Shown: positions 17,223-26,574, counted from the stretch's first letter. The stretch: 64,000 nt of DNA from Pseudohalocynthiibacter aestuariivivens (GCF_011040495.1 NZ_CP049037.1:2294001-2358000), one strand, 5' to 3'. Notes: generated by a model not told the origin, from the letters alone. Translations and numbers: made by a program.

Positions 17223-18785
17223 TCAGAACAGGCTGCCCTGCTCCGACTTTGGCTTCTTCGGTGTGGTCTTCTTTGCCGTCTTCGGACCGGTTTCCCCGGC
17301 ACTGACATGCAGTCGCCCATCCGCGAACTCGATCTCCAGTGCCTTGGCGTCACCTGCCGCCTTGCACGTTGTGACCAAGGCACCATCGCCCCGCACCACC
17401 GCATACCCGCGTTCCAGCGTCGCCTTGTATCCCAGAGTCTCTCTCAGGCGGTCCAGACCTGTCAGCGTATCGCGCCAGCCTCTGATTTGTCGCACGCCGA
17501 CATCACGCAGCCTGTTCGACATGCGGGCCAACACTTCCTTATGTCGGATGACTTCGGCGCCCGGCTGCACTCTCTCCAGCCGCGCGGCTACGACTTCCAG
17601 ACGCCGCCTGTCGTCCTGAGTCGCCCGGCCCAGCGCCGGACCCAGCCGCGCACTCAGCCCATTCAACCGACGCACATCGGCTTGAATCGCACGGCGCAAC
17701 ACAGCCGGGCGCAGGCTTCCTGCGGCCTCGGACAGCTTTACCCGTCGTACCTGCACACCACGCATCAATGCCGCGGGCAGGCGCTCGCCCCAGATATCCA
17801 GCCGCTGTCGCGGGCCATCCAGCAGGCTGTCAGCACGCGGCAGCGCCCGCGACAAATCACGCAGGCGTTGCCCACGCTGCCCCACCCCCCCCGTCAACGC
17901 ACGGGTAAGCCGGGCATCCATCCCATCAAGCCACGCCATCAATTCCAGCCGCACAGGCACGGCCAGTTCCGCCGCCGCCGTCGGTGTCGGCGCGCGCTGA
18001 TCAGACGCATAGTCGATCAATGTCGTGTCGGTTTCGTGCCCCACCGCCGAAATCAATGGAATCTCGGACGCCGCTGCGGCCCGCACCACGATCTCTTCGT
18101 TAAAGCCCCACAGATCCTCGATCGACCCACCGCCACGCGCGACGATGATCAAATCGGGCCGGGGCAATGCTCCGCCGGGCGTCAATGCATTGAAACCTGT
18201 AATCGCGTTCGCCACCTCCGGCGCACAGTTTGCCCCCTGAACCGCGACGGGCCAGATCAGAACCTTGCGCGGGAACCGGTCGCGCAACCGGTGCAGAATA
18301 TCACGGATAACCGCACCCGACGGCGATGTAACAACGCCAATGATCTCTGGCAGGTAGGGCAATCGCTGCTTGCGCTCTGGCGCGAACAGCCCTTCAGCCC
18401 CCAACGCCGCCTTGCGCTTTTCCAGCATCGCCATCAGCGCACCAGCACCCGCAACGGCGACTTCCTCGACATTCATGTTGTACTTGGATTGCTGACCAAA
18501 GGCAGTCAGCCGACCCGTCACGACAACCTCCATGCCTTCCTCGGGGACCACCGACAACTTGGCCACCTGGCCTTTCCATGTGGTGCATGCCAGAACGTTC
18601 CGGTCATCCTTGACGTCATAATAGAGGTGGCCCGAACGCGCCTTGAACACGCGCCCCACTTCGCCACGCACACGCACACGCCCAAAGGTCCCTTCGAGCG
18701 TGCGCTTCACTTCGCCGGAAATCTCCGAGACGGAATATTCCGGTATATTTTGGCCCGGTGCCGGGTCATCAATGAGGTCAGACAT
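17223..18785 (-). CDS. xseA: exodeoxyribonuclease VII large subunit
   Basis: This 520-residue protein has an N-terminal OB-fold (about 15-115; YSVSEISGEVKRTLEGTFGRVRV), the catalytic core with LPEIIGVVTSPSGAVIRDIL, DLIIVARGGGSIEDLWGFNEE and SAVGHETDTTLIDYASD, then a long coiled-coil region. With XseB it degrades single-stranded DNA in repair. The C-terminus is a basic Lys/Pro/Thr tail ending exactly in QGSLF, which resembles a sliding-clamp-binding peptide. No xseB is in the window. The PfpI-like gene lies 39 bases upstream on the same strand. Confidence 0.97.
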   Translation of the reverse strand: MSDLIDDPAPGQNIPEYSVSEISGEVKRTLEGTFGRVRVRGEVGRVFKARSGHLYYDVKDDRNVLACTTWKGQVAKLSVVPEEGMEVVVTGRLTAFGQQSKYNMNVEEVAVAGAGALMAMLEKRKAALGAEGLFAPERKQRLPYLPEIIGVVTSPSGAVIRDILHRLRDRFPRKVLIWPVAVQGANCAPEVANAITGFNALTPGGALPRPDLIIVARGGGSIEDLWGFNEEIVVRAAAASEIPLISAVGHETDTTLIDYASDQRAPTPTAAAELAVPVRLELMAWLDGMDARLTRALTGGVGQRGQRLRDLSRALPRADSLLDGPRQRLDIWGERLPAALMRGVQVRRVKLSEAAGSLRPAVLRRAIQADVRRLNGLSARLGPALGRATQDDRRRLEVVAARLERVQPGAEVIRHKEVLARMSNRLRDVGVRQIRGWRDTLTGLDRLRETLGYKATLERGYAVVRGDGALVTTCKAAGDAKALEIEFADGRLHVSAGETGPKTAKKTTPKKPKSEQGSLF

Positions 18786-18824
18786 GCCCCATCAATGCCC
18801 GATCCCGAACCGATTGCAAAGAGG

Positions 18825-19385
18825 TCAGGCCGCGCGTTGGCGGTGTTTGCCTTCCGCGATCTCCTCGATCAACTTGGCGCTGAACGCCTCCAGATCACCC
18901 GGGTTGCGGCTGCTCACCAGCCCCTGATCCACGACAACGGCCTCGTCATGCCATTTGCCGCCCGCATTTTCGACGTCCTTGCGGATCGAATGGTACGAGG
19001 TGACATCCCGTCCCTTGACGATCTCTGCCTCAATCAGCAGCCACGGTGCGTGACAAATTGCGCCAATGGGTTTTTTCGCACCCCAGAACGACCGGACAAA
19101 GCGCACAGCGTCCTCGTTCACACGCAGTAGGTCTGGGTTGATCTGCCCACCGGGCAGCACAAGCGCGTCGTAGTCGGCAGGATCCACTGCATCCAGCTTG
19201 TGGTCGACCTTGACCATGTCGCCCCAGTCATCACCACTCCAGCCGCGTATCTCGGCACCGTCGGGTGCGATCACATGCACCTCGGCACCTGCGTTGCGCA
19301 GCGCGTCGCGTGGGTGCTCAAGCTCAGATTGCTCAAAGCCGTTTGTGGCAAGGATTGCGACCTTACTATTGGAAATATCAGTCAT
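18825..19385 (-). CDS. DJ-1/PfpI family protein (YhbO/PfpI-type)
   Basis: This 186-residue protein has the class-I glutamine-amidotransferase-like fold of PfpI. It starts SKVAILATNGFEQSELEHP and carries the nucleophile elbow GAICHAPWLLIEA with the reactive Cys, followed by KGRDVTSYHSIRKDVENAGG. The acidic residue of the triad lies in FEQSEL. Family members are described as stress-protective glyoxalase/deglycase enzymes or intracellular proteases. Upstream lies the divergent purD with 146 bases between. It probably forms an operon with xseA. Confidence 0.92.
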   Translation of the reverse strand: MTDISNSKVAILATNGFEQSELEHPRDALRNAGAEVHVIAPDGAEIRGWSGDDWGDMVKVDHKLDAVDPADYDALVLPGGQINPDLLRVNEDAVRFVRSFWGAKKPIGAICHAPWLLIEAEIVKGRDVTSYHSIRKDVENAGGKWHDEAVVVDQGLVSSRNPGDLEAFSAKLIEEIAEGKHRQRAA

Positions 19386-19531
19386 GGTATGCTCCTTTCG
19401 GGCTCGTTTTCATCTGTGGGGGCAACGCATGGCCGCACGGCATGTTCCACTGATCTTCGCAATCCTTGCCTCGCAAGCGCGCGCACCCTATTCAGTGCCG
19501 GACAATGAAAATGCGGCAAGGCACACAGCAC

Positions 19532-20794
19532 ATGAACATCCTGATCCTCGGCAGCGGCGGGCGTGAACACAGCCTCGCGTGGGCTGTCCTGCAAAACCCA
19601 AAATGCGACCGGCTGATCGTCGCCCCCGGCAATGCCGGGATTAGCCAGATCGCGGAATGCGCCGCAATCGACATCATGGCCCCCGGCGCTGTCGTCAGCT
19701 TCGCCGAAGAGGAATCGATCGACCTTGTGATTGTCGGACCAGAGGCACCACTGGCCGCAGGTGTGGCCGATCGGCTGCGCGAGGCGGGTATTCTCACCTT
19801 CGGGCCGTCAGCGGCCGCCGCTCAGCTAGAGGCCTCCAAAAGCTTTACCAAGGAAATCTGTGATGCCGCGAACGCGCCCACAGCGGCCTATGGTCACTTT
19901 ACCGACGCCGCCGCAGCCCACGCCCATGTCGACGCCACAGGCGCACCCATCGTGATCAAGGCCGACGGCCTTGCCGCTGGCAAGGGGGTGATCATCGCCG
20001 AAACCGTGGACGAGGCACACGCCGCGATTGACGATATGTTTGGCGGAACCTTCGGCAGTGCTGGTGCCGAAGTGGTGATCGAGGAATTCATGCAGGGCGA
20101 AGAAGCATCGCTGTTTGTCCTGTGCGACGGCACCGACATCCTGTCGATCGGCACCGCACAGGATCACAAACGCGTGGGCGAGGGCGATACCGGCCCCAAT
20201 ACCGGCGGTATGGGCGCCTACTCGCCTGCCCCCGTACTCAGCCCCGAAATCGAAGCCCGCGCAATGGATGAAATCATCCGTCCGACAATGGCCGAAATGG
20301 CCAAACGCGGCATGCCCTTTCAGGGTGTGCTCTACGCCGGTCTGATGATCGAGGACGGTATGCCCCGTCTGGTGGAATACAACGTGCGCTTTGGGGATCC
20401 CGAATGTCAGGTCCTGATGATGCGCCTTGGCGCGCAAGTGATGGACCTGCTGCACGCCGCCGCTGATGGACGGCTGGCAGAGTGTCAGGTGCAATGGGCC
20501 GACGATCATGCCCTGACGGTCGTTCTGGCCGCAGATGGCTATCCCGGCGACTATCAGAAGGGCAGCGTCATTCGCGGGCTGAACACCTGTCCCGAGGACA
20601 GCTTCAACATGGTTTTTCACGCCGGCACCACGCGCAAGGACGGGCATATAACGGCCACAGGCGGGCGTGTGCTGAATGTCACCGCGCGCGGCACCACGCT
20701 CCGCGAGGCGGCGGACCGCGCTTATGCAATGGTTGATACCATCGACTGGCCACAGGGATTCTGCCGGCGCGATATCGGCTGGCGCGCCCTGTGA
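19532..20794 (+). CDS. purD: phosphoribosylamine-glycine ligase (GAR synthetase)
   Basis: This gives 420 residues from the ATG at 19532; the start MNILILGSGGREHSLAWAV is the family's canonical beginning, so the longer frame upstream is not used. The ATP-grasp core shows APTAAYGHF, PIVIKADGLAAGKGVIIAE, VIEEFMQGEEASLFVLCDG, the QDHKRVGEGDTGPNTGGMGA motif and EYNVRFGDPECQ. It joins glycine to phosphoribosylamine in purine synthesis. Its TGA overlaps the GTG start of the bestrophin gene. Confidence 0.98.
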   Translation: MNILILGSGGREHSLAWAVLQNPKCDRLIVAPGNAGISQIAECAAIDIMAPGAVVSFAEEESIDLVIVGPEAPLAAGVADRLREAGILTFGPSAAAAQLEASKSFTKEICDAANAPTAAYGHFTDAAAAHAHVDATGAPIVIKADGLAAGKGVIIAETVDEAHAAIDDMFGGTFGSAGAEVVIEEFMQGEEASLFVLCDGTDILSIGTAQDHKRVGEGDTGPNTGGMGAYSPAPVLSPEIEARAMDEIIRPTMAEMAKRGMPFQGVLYAGLMIEDGMPRLVEYNVRFGDPECQVLMMRLGAQVMDLLHAAADGRLAECQVQWADDHALTVVLAADGYPGDYQKGSVIRGLNTCPEDSFNMVFHAGTTRKDGHITATGGRVLNVTARGTTLREAADRAYAMVDTIDWPQGFCRRDIGWRAL

Positions 20795-21672
20795 TCATCC
20801 GCGACAAGCCCGGTTTGCTGCAACTGCTCTTTGCAGTGCGCGGCTCAGTCCTGCCCCGGATATTGCCGCGCATCACCGGTGTCACGCTCTTTGCCGCAAT
20901 GCTGGTCGTGGTGGACAGAAATTACATCGTTCTGCCACACACCAACGCCGCGCCATTCGCAGTATTCGGCATCGCCCTGTCGCTGTTCTTGGGGTTTCGC
21001 AACAACGCCGCCCATGACCGCTGGTGGGAGGGACGGCGATTGTGGGGCCAGCTGATCGCAGACCTGCGGACACTGGCGCGTGAGCTGCGCGTGTTCCTGC
21101 CAAAGCCCGAAGATCGACACAACATCCTGCGGTTGGCCATCGGATTCGCACATGCGCATCGACTGAATCTGCGTCAGCTACCGGCCCGCGCGGCCCCGGC
21201 ACAATGGCTACCGGCAGAGGACACCGCCACACCACACCCGCCCTGCACCATGCTGGATCACATCACCGACGTGATCGCGGATGCCGCACCCGACGGATTC
21301 GCCCGTCGCGCCCTGACCGAACGGCTGGGATCGCTGGCGCGCGCGCAGGCCGGATGCGAAAGGCTGGCCACCACGCCGCTGCCTTATGTCTATTCACTGC
21401 TGATTTTCCGCACGACCTATCTCTATTGCTTTCTCATTCCCTTCGGCCTGATCGAAACCGCCGGATGGCTGACACCACTCTTTGTCGCGATTATGGCCTA
21501 TATCTTCTTCGGGCTGGCCGAAGTGACCGAAGAACTGGCCCATCCGTTTGGCGAAACAGTCAACGGCTTGCCCCTAGATGCAATGTGCCGGACCATCGAA
21601 ATCAGCCTCGCGCCCCATCTGGGCACACCCGTCCCAAAACCAATGCAAGCCGACCGATTCTACCTGAGTTAA
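20791..21672 (+). CDS. bestrophin-like membrane channel protein (UPF0187 family)
   Basis: This 293-residue protein starts at a GTG that overlaps the purD stop (GTGA), so it is translationally coupled. It begins IIRDKPGLLQLLFAVRGSVLPR and contains the family-typical ALSLFLGFRNNAAHDRWWEGRRLWGQLIADLRTLARE. Hydrophobic segments lie around 30-50, 55-70, 205-225 and 232-250, and PFGETVNGLPLDAMCRTIE closes the protein. Bacterial bestrophin homologues form pentameric ion channels in the inner membrane. Its link to purine synthesis is probably only positional. Confidence 0.88.
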   Translation: MIIRDKPGLLQLLFAVRGSVLPRILPRITGVTLFAAMLVVVDRNYIVLPHTNAAPFAVFGIALSLFLGFRNNAAHDRWWEGRRLWGQLIADLRTLARELRVFLPKPEDRHNILRLAIGFAHAHRLNLRQLPARAAPAQWLPAEDTATPHPPCTMLDHITDVIADAAPDGFARRALTERLGSLARAQAGCERLATTPLPYVYSLLIFRTTYLYCFLIPFGLIETAGWLTPLFVAIMAYIFFGLAEVTEELAHPFGETVNGLPLDAMCRTIEISLAPHLGTPVPKPMQADRFYLS

Positions 21673-21684
21673 GGAGAGAGAGCC

Positions 21685-22287
21685 GTGGACCGCATCAGCC
21701 TGAAACCTGCGCTTCTGGCCCGGCGCGTCAGTTACGAAATCGCTCCGACTTACGTGGCACAATACGCCAAAGACGGAACCGAAAATTGGCGCACAGACTT
21801 CGGTGATCTGACATCGCTTAACTTTGTGCTGCATACCATCGGCGGCAACCGGATGCGGCGTCTGGATCTAGTGACCAATGAGGGGCGTAAATCCATCGCG
21901 CTTAACCTTGGTATTCGCGTCGGGCGCGACGATCCTGATCGCGTCGCAATCCGTCAGGTGCACAGTGCCGTTGCCGATGCAGTTTATGCCGCGCGTCCCG
22001 ATATTCAGGTCGCGTTGGGCGAACAAGGGGCCGCGCGCATTGCGATGTTTGTCGTTGGCGTGATGACCCTACTCTTTGGGATCGGCATGTGCATTGCCAT
22101 GTTCGTCACCAACGTATCGATGGACCGGGCTGTCGGTGTGGCGGTGCCCATCGGGCTCATGGTCGTGTTGGGTGGTTTCTTTGCGCACAAGTACGCCCCG
22201 TGGCGCGAAGCGGTCACGCTATCGATTCAGGCATTTGCCGTGATGATGGCCGCTGATGCAGCATCGCCGCCCGTGCCCTCGGCTTAG
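21685..22287 (+). CDS. hypothetical membrane protein, two transmembrane segments
   Basis: This 200-residue protein starts with GTG at 21685 behind GGAGAGAG. The first 110 residues are soluble and may form a small beta-rich domain (RRVSYEIAPTYVAQYAKDG, NRMRRLDLVTNEGRKSIALN). Two membrane helices follow, about 117-140 (IAMFVVGVMTLLFGIGMCI) and 150-167 (AVGVAVPIGLMVVLGGFF). The bestrophin gene is 12 bases upstream and they probably share an operon. I do not recognise the family. It overlaps the convergent gene at 22284 by 4 bases. Confidence 0.7.
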   Translation: MDRISLKPALLARRVSYEIAPTYVAQYAKDGTENWRTDFGDLTSLNFVLHTIGGNRMRRLDLVTNEGRKSIALNLGIRVGRDDPDRVAIRQVHSAVADAVYAARPDIQVALGEQGAARIAMFVVGVMTLLFGIGMCIAMFVTNVSMDRAVGVAVPIGLMVVLGGFFAHKYAPWREAVTLSIQAFAVMMAADAASPPVPSA

Positions 22288-23030
22288 TCGCCGCAGACCA
22301 TCGCCCGTGTCAGGCTCTCTTTACCAGTGTAAGGTGCCACCGCCCGCGTCGTCAGCCCTTTGTCGGTATAAGTGGTCGCCATCACCTGTGACCAGTCCGC
22401 ATTGGCAGTGATCATTTCGTGCAGTCCGCCGCAGGACCGAACGCCGCCCGGTATATCGGGCCACCCGATACGGTGATTGGTCAGCCCGTCCAGATCGGCC
22501 AGATGGTGCAGCTTACCATCGCTGAACCGCCATAGACGCAGCCGCTTGGTCAAATGCGGGCGGTCAATATAGGCGATCTCCACCTGCCCGTCCCCATCCA
22601 GATCAGCAGCGCCGATTGGTGCCAGCCAGCGAAACGCCTGACCGATATAGGGCGTGGCATCAATCAGGCCAGCGCCGTCATATAGCGATAGTCGCGCGCC
22701 CCGGCTCACATCTGATTCGACGACCATGACGGCGCGTTGTTGGTTCGCCCCTAACACGATCACGCGCGGGGTCACATCCTCGAACACGCGGGTATCTGGC
22801 AGCGTGATCTTGCGCTTTTCGATCCTCAGACCAGCGCAGCCGACACAAGTATTGACCCGAATGACAAGCGCACCCCACTCCTCGGCATCCCCAAGGACCC
22901 CATGCTGATAGCGCGTCGTAGGATCGGCGTAGTCGGCCCAGAGCACCTCTTGGCCGACACCGGATTCCTGAGCGGCCATCGGGGGGGCGCACAACAGCAA
23001 CAGGGCGATGATATATCGCCCCAGCCGCAT
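22284..23030 (-). CDS. secreted FG-GAP/VCBS-repeat-like protein
   Basis: This 248-residue protein has a clear Sec signal peptide (MRLGRYIIALLLLCAPPMAAQ, cleavage near 20). The mature part contains an integrin-like calcium repeat (IGAADLDGDGQVEIAYIDRP, about 135-155) and a related LADLDGLTNHRIG segment. A Cys pair (NTCVGCAG) and later single Cys residues may form disulfides in the periplasm. The function is unknown. It follows the ferredoxin gene by 1 base and is probably co-transcribed with it, though a functional link is not obvious. Confidence 0.75.
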   Translation of the reverse strand: MRLGRYIIALLLLCAPPMAAQESGVGQEVLWADYADPTTRYQHGVLGDAEEWGALVIRVNTCVGCAGLRIEKRKITLPDTRVFEDVTPRVIVLGANQQRAVMVVESDVSRGARLSLYDGAGLIDATPYIGQAFRWLAPIGAADLDGDGQVEIAYIDRPHLTKRLRLWRFSDGKLHHLADLDGLTNHRIGWPDIPGGVRSCGGLHEMITANADWSQVMATTYTDKGLTTRAVAPYTGKESLTRAMVCGD

Positions 23031-23031
23031 C

Positions 23032-23370
<339 letters not shown>

Positions 23371-23446
23371 TCATTCAAATCCCGCGGGAGTCGTATCCCC
23401 CCCAGATGGGCCAGACCAGCCCCTTTTGCGACCTCTCACGATCAGA

Positions 23447-23485
23447 GTTGCGACAAAATCAAGATTTTCCCCTTTTGTTCGCAAC
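23447..23485. repeat. inverted repeat in the fdxE / lipoprotein divergent region
   Basis: GTTGCGACAAAA (23447-23458) and TTTTGTTCGCAAC (23473-23485) are inverted copies with one extra base in the right arm, over a 14-base loop. It lies about 92 bases before the fdxE start and 95 bases before the divergent lipoprotein start. It could be an operator, but no protein is known to bind it. Confidence 0.4.
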
Positions 23486-23579
23486 ATCTTGGCACGCGCG
23501 CCACTCATCGCCGCCTTTCCCACTCTGACAAAAGCAGATAGTCTGCACCGCAAAACCCGCTCCAGAGGCCCGAGCATAG

Positions 23580-24098
23580 ATGCGCCGAAACATTCCCTTG
23601 CTGCTGATGGCGGTCAGCCTGCTGTCGGGCTGTGACGCGCCCCTGCCCGGCGGTGCCAAAGAACCGGCTCTGGTCCAGACGCTGGCCGAGGCACCGCCCG
23701 GGGCCGCCCCCGGCACCTGCTGGGGCAAGGTGGTCACACCCGCCGTGATCGAAACAGTCACCGATCAGATCATCCTCCAACCTGCCGAAGTGCTGGCCGA
23801 TGGGACCGTTGTCGCCCCCGCCGTCTACAAGACAGAGACCCGGCAGGCCATCGTGCAAGAGCGCAAAGTAACGTGGTTTGAAACCCCTTGTGCGGCAGAC
23901 CTCACGCCTGAATTTGTCTCGACGCTGCAACGCGCGCTCATGGCGCGAAACCTCTATCGTGGGCAAATCACCGGTATGATGGATTCCCGGACCCGCGCCG
24001 CCGTTCGCCGCTATCAAAAGCCCGAGGGACTGGACAGCGGCATCCTGTCATTGGCGGCCGCCCGACAGCTGGGGCTGGTCGCGGTGGAACGAGGCTGA
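23580..24098 (+). CDS. lipoprotein with C-terminal peptidoglycan-binding-like domain
   Basis: This 172-residue protein has a type II signal peptide with lipobox LLSGC (Cys19). The middle part is rich in Thr/Val/Ala with two similar segments (PAVIETVTDQIILQPAEVL and PAVYKTETRQAIVQERKVT). Residues about 112-165 resemble a PG_binding_1 domain (LQRALMARNLYRGQITGMMD, TRAAVRRYQ). It is likely anchored in the outer membrane and in contact with the cell wall. It is a single gene, divergent from fdxE; a palindromic element follows its stop codon. Confidence 0.8.
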   Translation: MRRNIPLLLMAVSLLSGCDAPLPGGAKEPALVQTLAEAPPGAAPGTCWGKVVTPAVIETVTDQIILQPAEVLADGTVVAPAVYKTETRQAIVQERKVTWFETPCAADLTPEFVSTLQRALMARNLYRGQITGMMDSRTRAAVRRYQKPEGLDSGILSLAAARQLGLVAVERG

Positions 24099-24103
24099 GG
24101 CCC

Positions 24104-24125
24104 GTAGGCCGGGCTTCAGCCCGGC
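24104..24125. repeat. GTAGG-linked palindrome (REP-like) after the lipoprotein gene
   Basis: GTAGG is followed by GCCGGGC-TTCA-GCCCGGC (24108-24125), a perfect 7-bp stem with a TTCA tetraloop, 6 bases after the stop codon at 24098. No T tract follows, so it is not a classic terminator. A related element lies at 44982-45002. Confidence 0.55.
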
Positions 24126-24148
24126 ACGCGGCTCAGGTCGAACCATCC

Positions 24149-24841
24149 TTACCGCCGCGCCTCAACAGCCTTGATCGTCGCGGCCACACGCTGCCCAATG
24201 ACCCGACTGCCTTTTAACGACGGGTGTATCATATCCAGCGCGTGGAACGACATGTCTCCGTGCGGCACCAGATCAGCGACCGACACGTAGTAAAACCCAT
24301 CTACCAGACCGGCCAGCCGCTTCAGCCGCCGCTCAAGCTCGTCCCCGTCGTCGCGGCAATGTTCAATCGGAGACCCTGCACCGGGGCTGCGCAAATAGCC
24401 CACATAGGCCACCTTGGCCCCGGTTTTACGCAATTTCACGATCAGCTTGGCGATCTCGCCGCCATTACCCTTTTTTGTGACCAGTTGATCCATCCGCCGG
24501 TGGCACCGGCTGCACCCGCACCCCAGCCACAGATCGTTGCCCCCACCATTCAGCACGATCCAGTCCCAGTCGCCTTTTCTGTACTGCCGCCCGATATTCA
24601 GACCCATCGCGCCGGTGATCGGCAGCCGATAGATGATTCGCGCGCCCATGACGGACTGATCCGTGACCTTCGCCCCCAAGGCACGCGCGATCGAATGTGA
24701 CACCGCCCGCCGGGACAGCCGATGCGAGGCCATCATCGAATCGCCCATCGCCAGAATGCGCAGTGGCTCTGCCGCTTGCGTGAACGTGTTGGGAAACATC
24801 ACCGAAACGGCGGTGACAAGCGCCAGTAGATAGCGTCGCAT
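24149..24841 (-). CDS. SGNH/GDSL-type hydrolase, exported
   Basis: This gives 230 residues from the ATG at 24841, which begins a signal peptide (MRRYLLALVTAVSVMFPNTF...QAAE, cleavage near 24); the longer frame upstream would bury it. SGNH blocks are visible: block I LRILAMGDSMMAS with the Ser nucleophile, block III VLNGGGNDLWLGCG with Asn, and block V ALDMIHPSLKGS with the Asp/His pair. CGCSRCHRRMD may bind metal or form disulfides. It is probably a periplasmic esterase or O-acetyl-group hydrolase acting on cell-wall or surface glycans. Confidence 0.85.
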   Translation of the reverse strand: MRRYLLALVTAVSVMFPNTFTQAAEPLRILAMGDSMMASHRLSRRAVSHSIARALGAKVTDQSVMGARIIYRLPITGAMGLNIGRQYRKGDWDWIVLNGGGNDLWLGCGCSRCHRRMDQLVTKKGNGGEIAKLIVKLRKTGAKVAYVGYLRSPGAGSPIEHCRDDGDELERRLKRLAGLVDGFYYVSVADLVPHGDMSFHALDMIHPSLKGSRVIGQRVAATIKAVEARR

Positions 24842-24953
24842 GGGCGGGGTTACTCTCTTGCAGCTGCTCAAAAATCGGGGCTCTAGCGGCCCATTTCAGG
24901 CGCAGACTACCCTTTGCGGACCACATCTCGCAACCATAGATTGCTCGGCAGGT

Positions 24954-26051
24954 TTAGGCGATCCCGCCCTTGATCAGCCGCTCTGCCAATTGCGCATAGG
25001 CATCGGCCATCGGACCGCTGCCCGCAGCAACAGGTGTCCCACTATCTCCCGCCAGCCGTGTGTCCAGATCAATTGGCAACGCACCCAGAAACGGCAGGTC
25101 CATTTTCTTCGCCTCGGCCTCGACCCCACCATGTCCAAAGATATGCGCCTCATTTCCGCATTCAGGACAGACATAGGTCGACATATTCTCGATCAGACCC
25201 AACACCGGTGTTTTCAGCGTCTTGAACATATCCATCGCCTTGCGTGCATCCAGCAACGCCACATCCTGCGGCGTCGATACCACGATCGCTCCGGTTGGCT
25301 CTGCCTTTTGGCACAGCGTTAGCTGCACATCCCCCGTACCCGGCGGCAAATCCACGATTAACACATCCAGATCGCCCCAGTTCACCTGAGAGATCATCTG
25401 TTGCAACGCCCCCATCAGCATTGGACCACGCCAGACTACGGCCTTGTCCGGGTCCAGCATCAGACCAATGGACATCATCGTGACACCATGCGCATGCAGC
25501 GGCTCGATGATCTTGCCATCAGGGCTGGCCGGGCGTTTACTTACGCCCATCATGCGCGGCTGACTGGGTCCATAAATATCCGCATCCAGCAGACCTACCC
25601 GGCGGCCGACCCGCGCCAGTGCCACCGCCAGATTGGATGACACCGTGGATTTCCCCACGCCGCCCTTACCAGATCCGATGGCGATGATCGACGCAACACT
25701 CGCAGGCTTGAGGCTGGCTTGCGTTGGCTTGGGGTGGCCGCCGATCTTTAGGCTAGGTGGCGCACCTGCTGGGCCACCCGCGGCGGGCGGTGCCTTGGCC
25801 GCCGGTCCGTGCGCGGTCAATGCGACGCTGACGCCCGTCACACCGTCCAGCTCTGCGACCGCCCGCTCGGCAGCGGCACGCAGCGGCTCCATCTGGCGGG
25901 CAACGTCCGGGCTGGGGGCTTCGATAACGAATCGCACCTGCGCGCCTTCGACACTCAGCGCGCGGACCATATCGCGGCCGATCAGCGTCCCCCCATCGGG
26001 CAGTTCCAACTCGGCCAGCCGGGCTTCTACTTGGGCGCGCGTCACACTCAT
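24954..26051 (-). CDS. mrp: Mrp/NBP35 (ApbC)-type Fe-S cluster carrier ATPase
   Basis: This gives 365 residues from the ATG at 26051 ([20 protein letters not shown]). The N-terminus, about 1-80, is an MIP18/DUF59-type domain, followed by a flexible Ala/Gly/Pro linker. The ParA/MinD-like domain has the deviant Walker [19 protein letters not shown], then [14 protein letters not shown] and the cluster-binding CxxC in [13 protein letters not shown]. It assembles or transfers iron-sulfur clusters in the cytoplasm. It is a single-gene unit; the DUF1127-CcsR locus lies divergently upstream. Confidence 0.95.
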   Translation of the reverse strand: MSVTRAQVEARLAELELPDGGTLIGRDMVRALSVEGAQVRFVIEAPSPDVARQMEPLRAAAERAVAELDGVTGVSVALTAHGPAAKAPPAAGGPAGAPPSLKIGGHPKPTQASLKPASVASIIAIGSGKGGVGKSTVSSNLAVALARVGRRVGLLDADIYGPSQPRMMGVSKRPASPDGKIIEPLHAHGVTMMSIGLMLDPDKAVVWRGPMLMGALQQMISQVNWGDLDVLIVDLPPGTGDVQLTLCQKAEPTGAIVVSTPQDVALLDARKAMDMFKTLKTPVLGLIENMSTYVCPECGNEAHIFGHGGVEAEAKKMDLPFLGALPIDLDTRLAGDSGTPVAAGSGPMADAYAQLAERLIKGGIA

Positions 26052-26206
26052 GCCTGATCTCCTGTCATTGATGCCGCAATAGGTGGCAGTTTTTCCAGCG
26101 AGGGCAAGGGCGATACCAACCATGCCTAAAAAATGTACTGTTTGCCTGACTTTAGGTCAGCGTTACTTATGCGTTTGCTGCATAGCGGCATTGAGGTTTT
26201 CCACTA

Positions 26207-26234
26207 TTGTGCATGCGCAGCATTTTCATATCTA
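26207..26234 (+). promoter_or_regulatory. candidate promoter of the DUF1127-CcsR unit
   Basis: TTGTGC (26207-26212), a 16-base spacer and TATCTA (26229-26234) lie about 70 bases before the DUF1127 start. In Rhodobacter sphaeroides the matching unit is driven by RpoH-type sigma factors under oxidative stress. The region also has a short repeat CTGAC-TTTAG-GTCAG near 26152. The match to any sigma consensus is only fair. Confidence 0.3.
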
Positions 26235-26302
26235 TTGGCAACAAGAGAACATGACGGCCCGCCGAAAGCGCGCCATGAGAAACACGAAAGTAGAGAACAG
26301 CG

Positions 26303-26530
26303 ATGATTATCGCATCCAATGCCCTGGTTCGCCGCTCCGGCCACAGCCGCACCCTGATCCAAGCGTGGAATCAGATGCGCCTGATGATCGCCAAGCGCCG
26401 CGCCTATGTGAACACGGTCAAAACGCTTTCTACGCTGACCGATCGCGAACTCAGCGATCTGGGAATCATCCGCAGCCAGATTGCCGCAAAGGCATCCGAT
26501 TGCGTCTACGGAACACGCCACACGGCGTAA
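26303..26530 (+). CDS. DUF1127 small protein (CcaF1-like)
   Basis: A 75-residue basic protein. Its C-terminal half carries the DUF1127 signature VKTLSTLTDRELSDLGIIRSQI (about 39-60), preceded by an amphipathic helix (AWNQMRLMIAKRRAYVN). GTAGAGAACAGCG precedes the ATG. In R. sphaeroides a DUF1127 protein of this kind, CcaF1, binds RNA and affects maturation and turnover of the CcsR small RNAs encoded just downstream. Here too CcsR-like hairpins begin 5 bases after the stop codon, so the equivalence is well supported by context. An Arg/Lys-rich surface fits RNA binding. Confidence 0.9.
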   Translation: MIIASNALVRRSGHSRTLIQAWNQMRLMIAKRRAYVNTVKTLSTLTDRELSDLGIIRSQIAAKASDCVYGTRHTA

Positions 26531-26534
26531 CGAC

Positions 26535-26572
26535 ATCAGGTGTCCCGCTCCTCCTCCCTAGGGGCATTTGAT
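26535..26572 (+). ncRNA. CcsR-type (cuckoo) small RNA hairpin 1
   Basis: Stem ATCAGGTGTCCC (26535-26546) pairs with GGGGCATTTGAT (26561-26572), 12 pairs including three G-U. It presents the 14-base loop GCTCCTCCTCCCTA, an anti-Shine-Dalgarno motif (CCTCCTCCC). It starts 5 bases after the DUF1127 stop codon and is expected to be processed from the mRNA. Confidence 0.85.
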
Positions 26573-26574
26573 AT

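Noticed and set aside
17214..19130. Long open frame antisense to xseA and the PfpI-like gene
   Set aside because: The opposite strand encodes two clear protein families; the antisense reading has no domain and is a codon-bias shadow.
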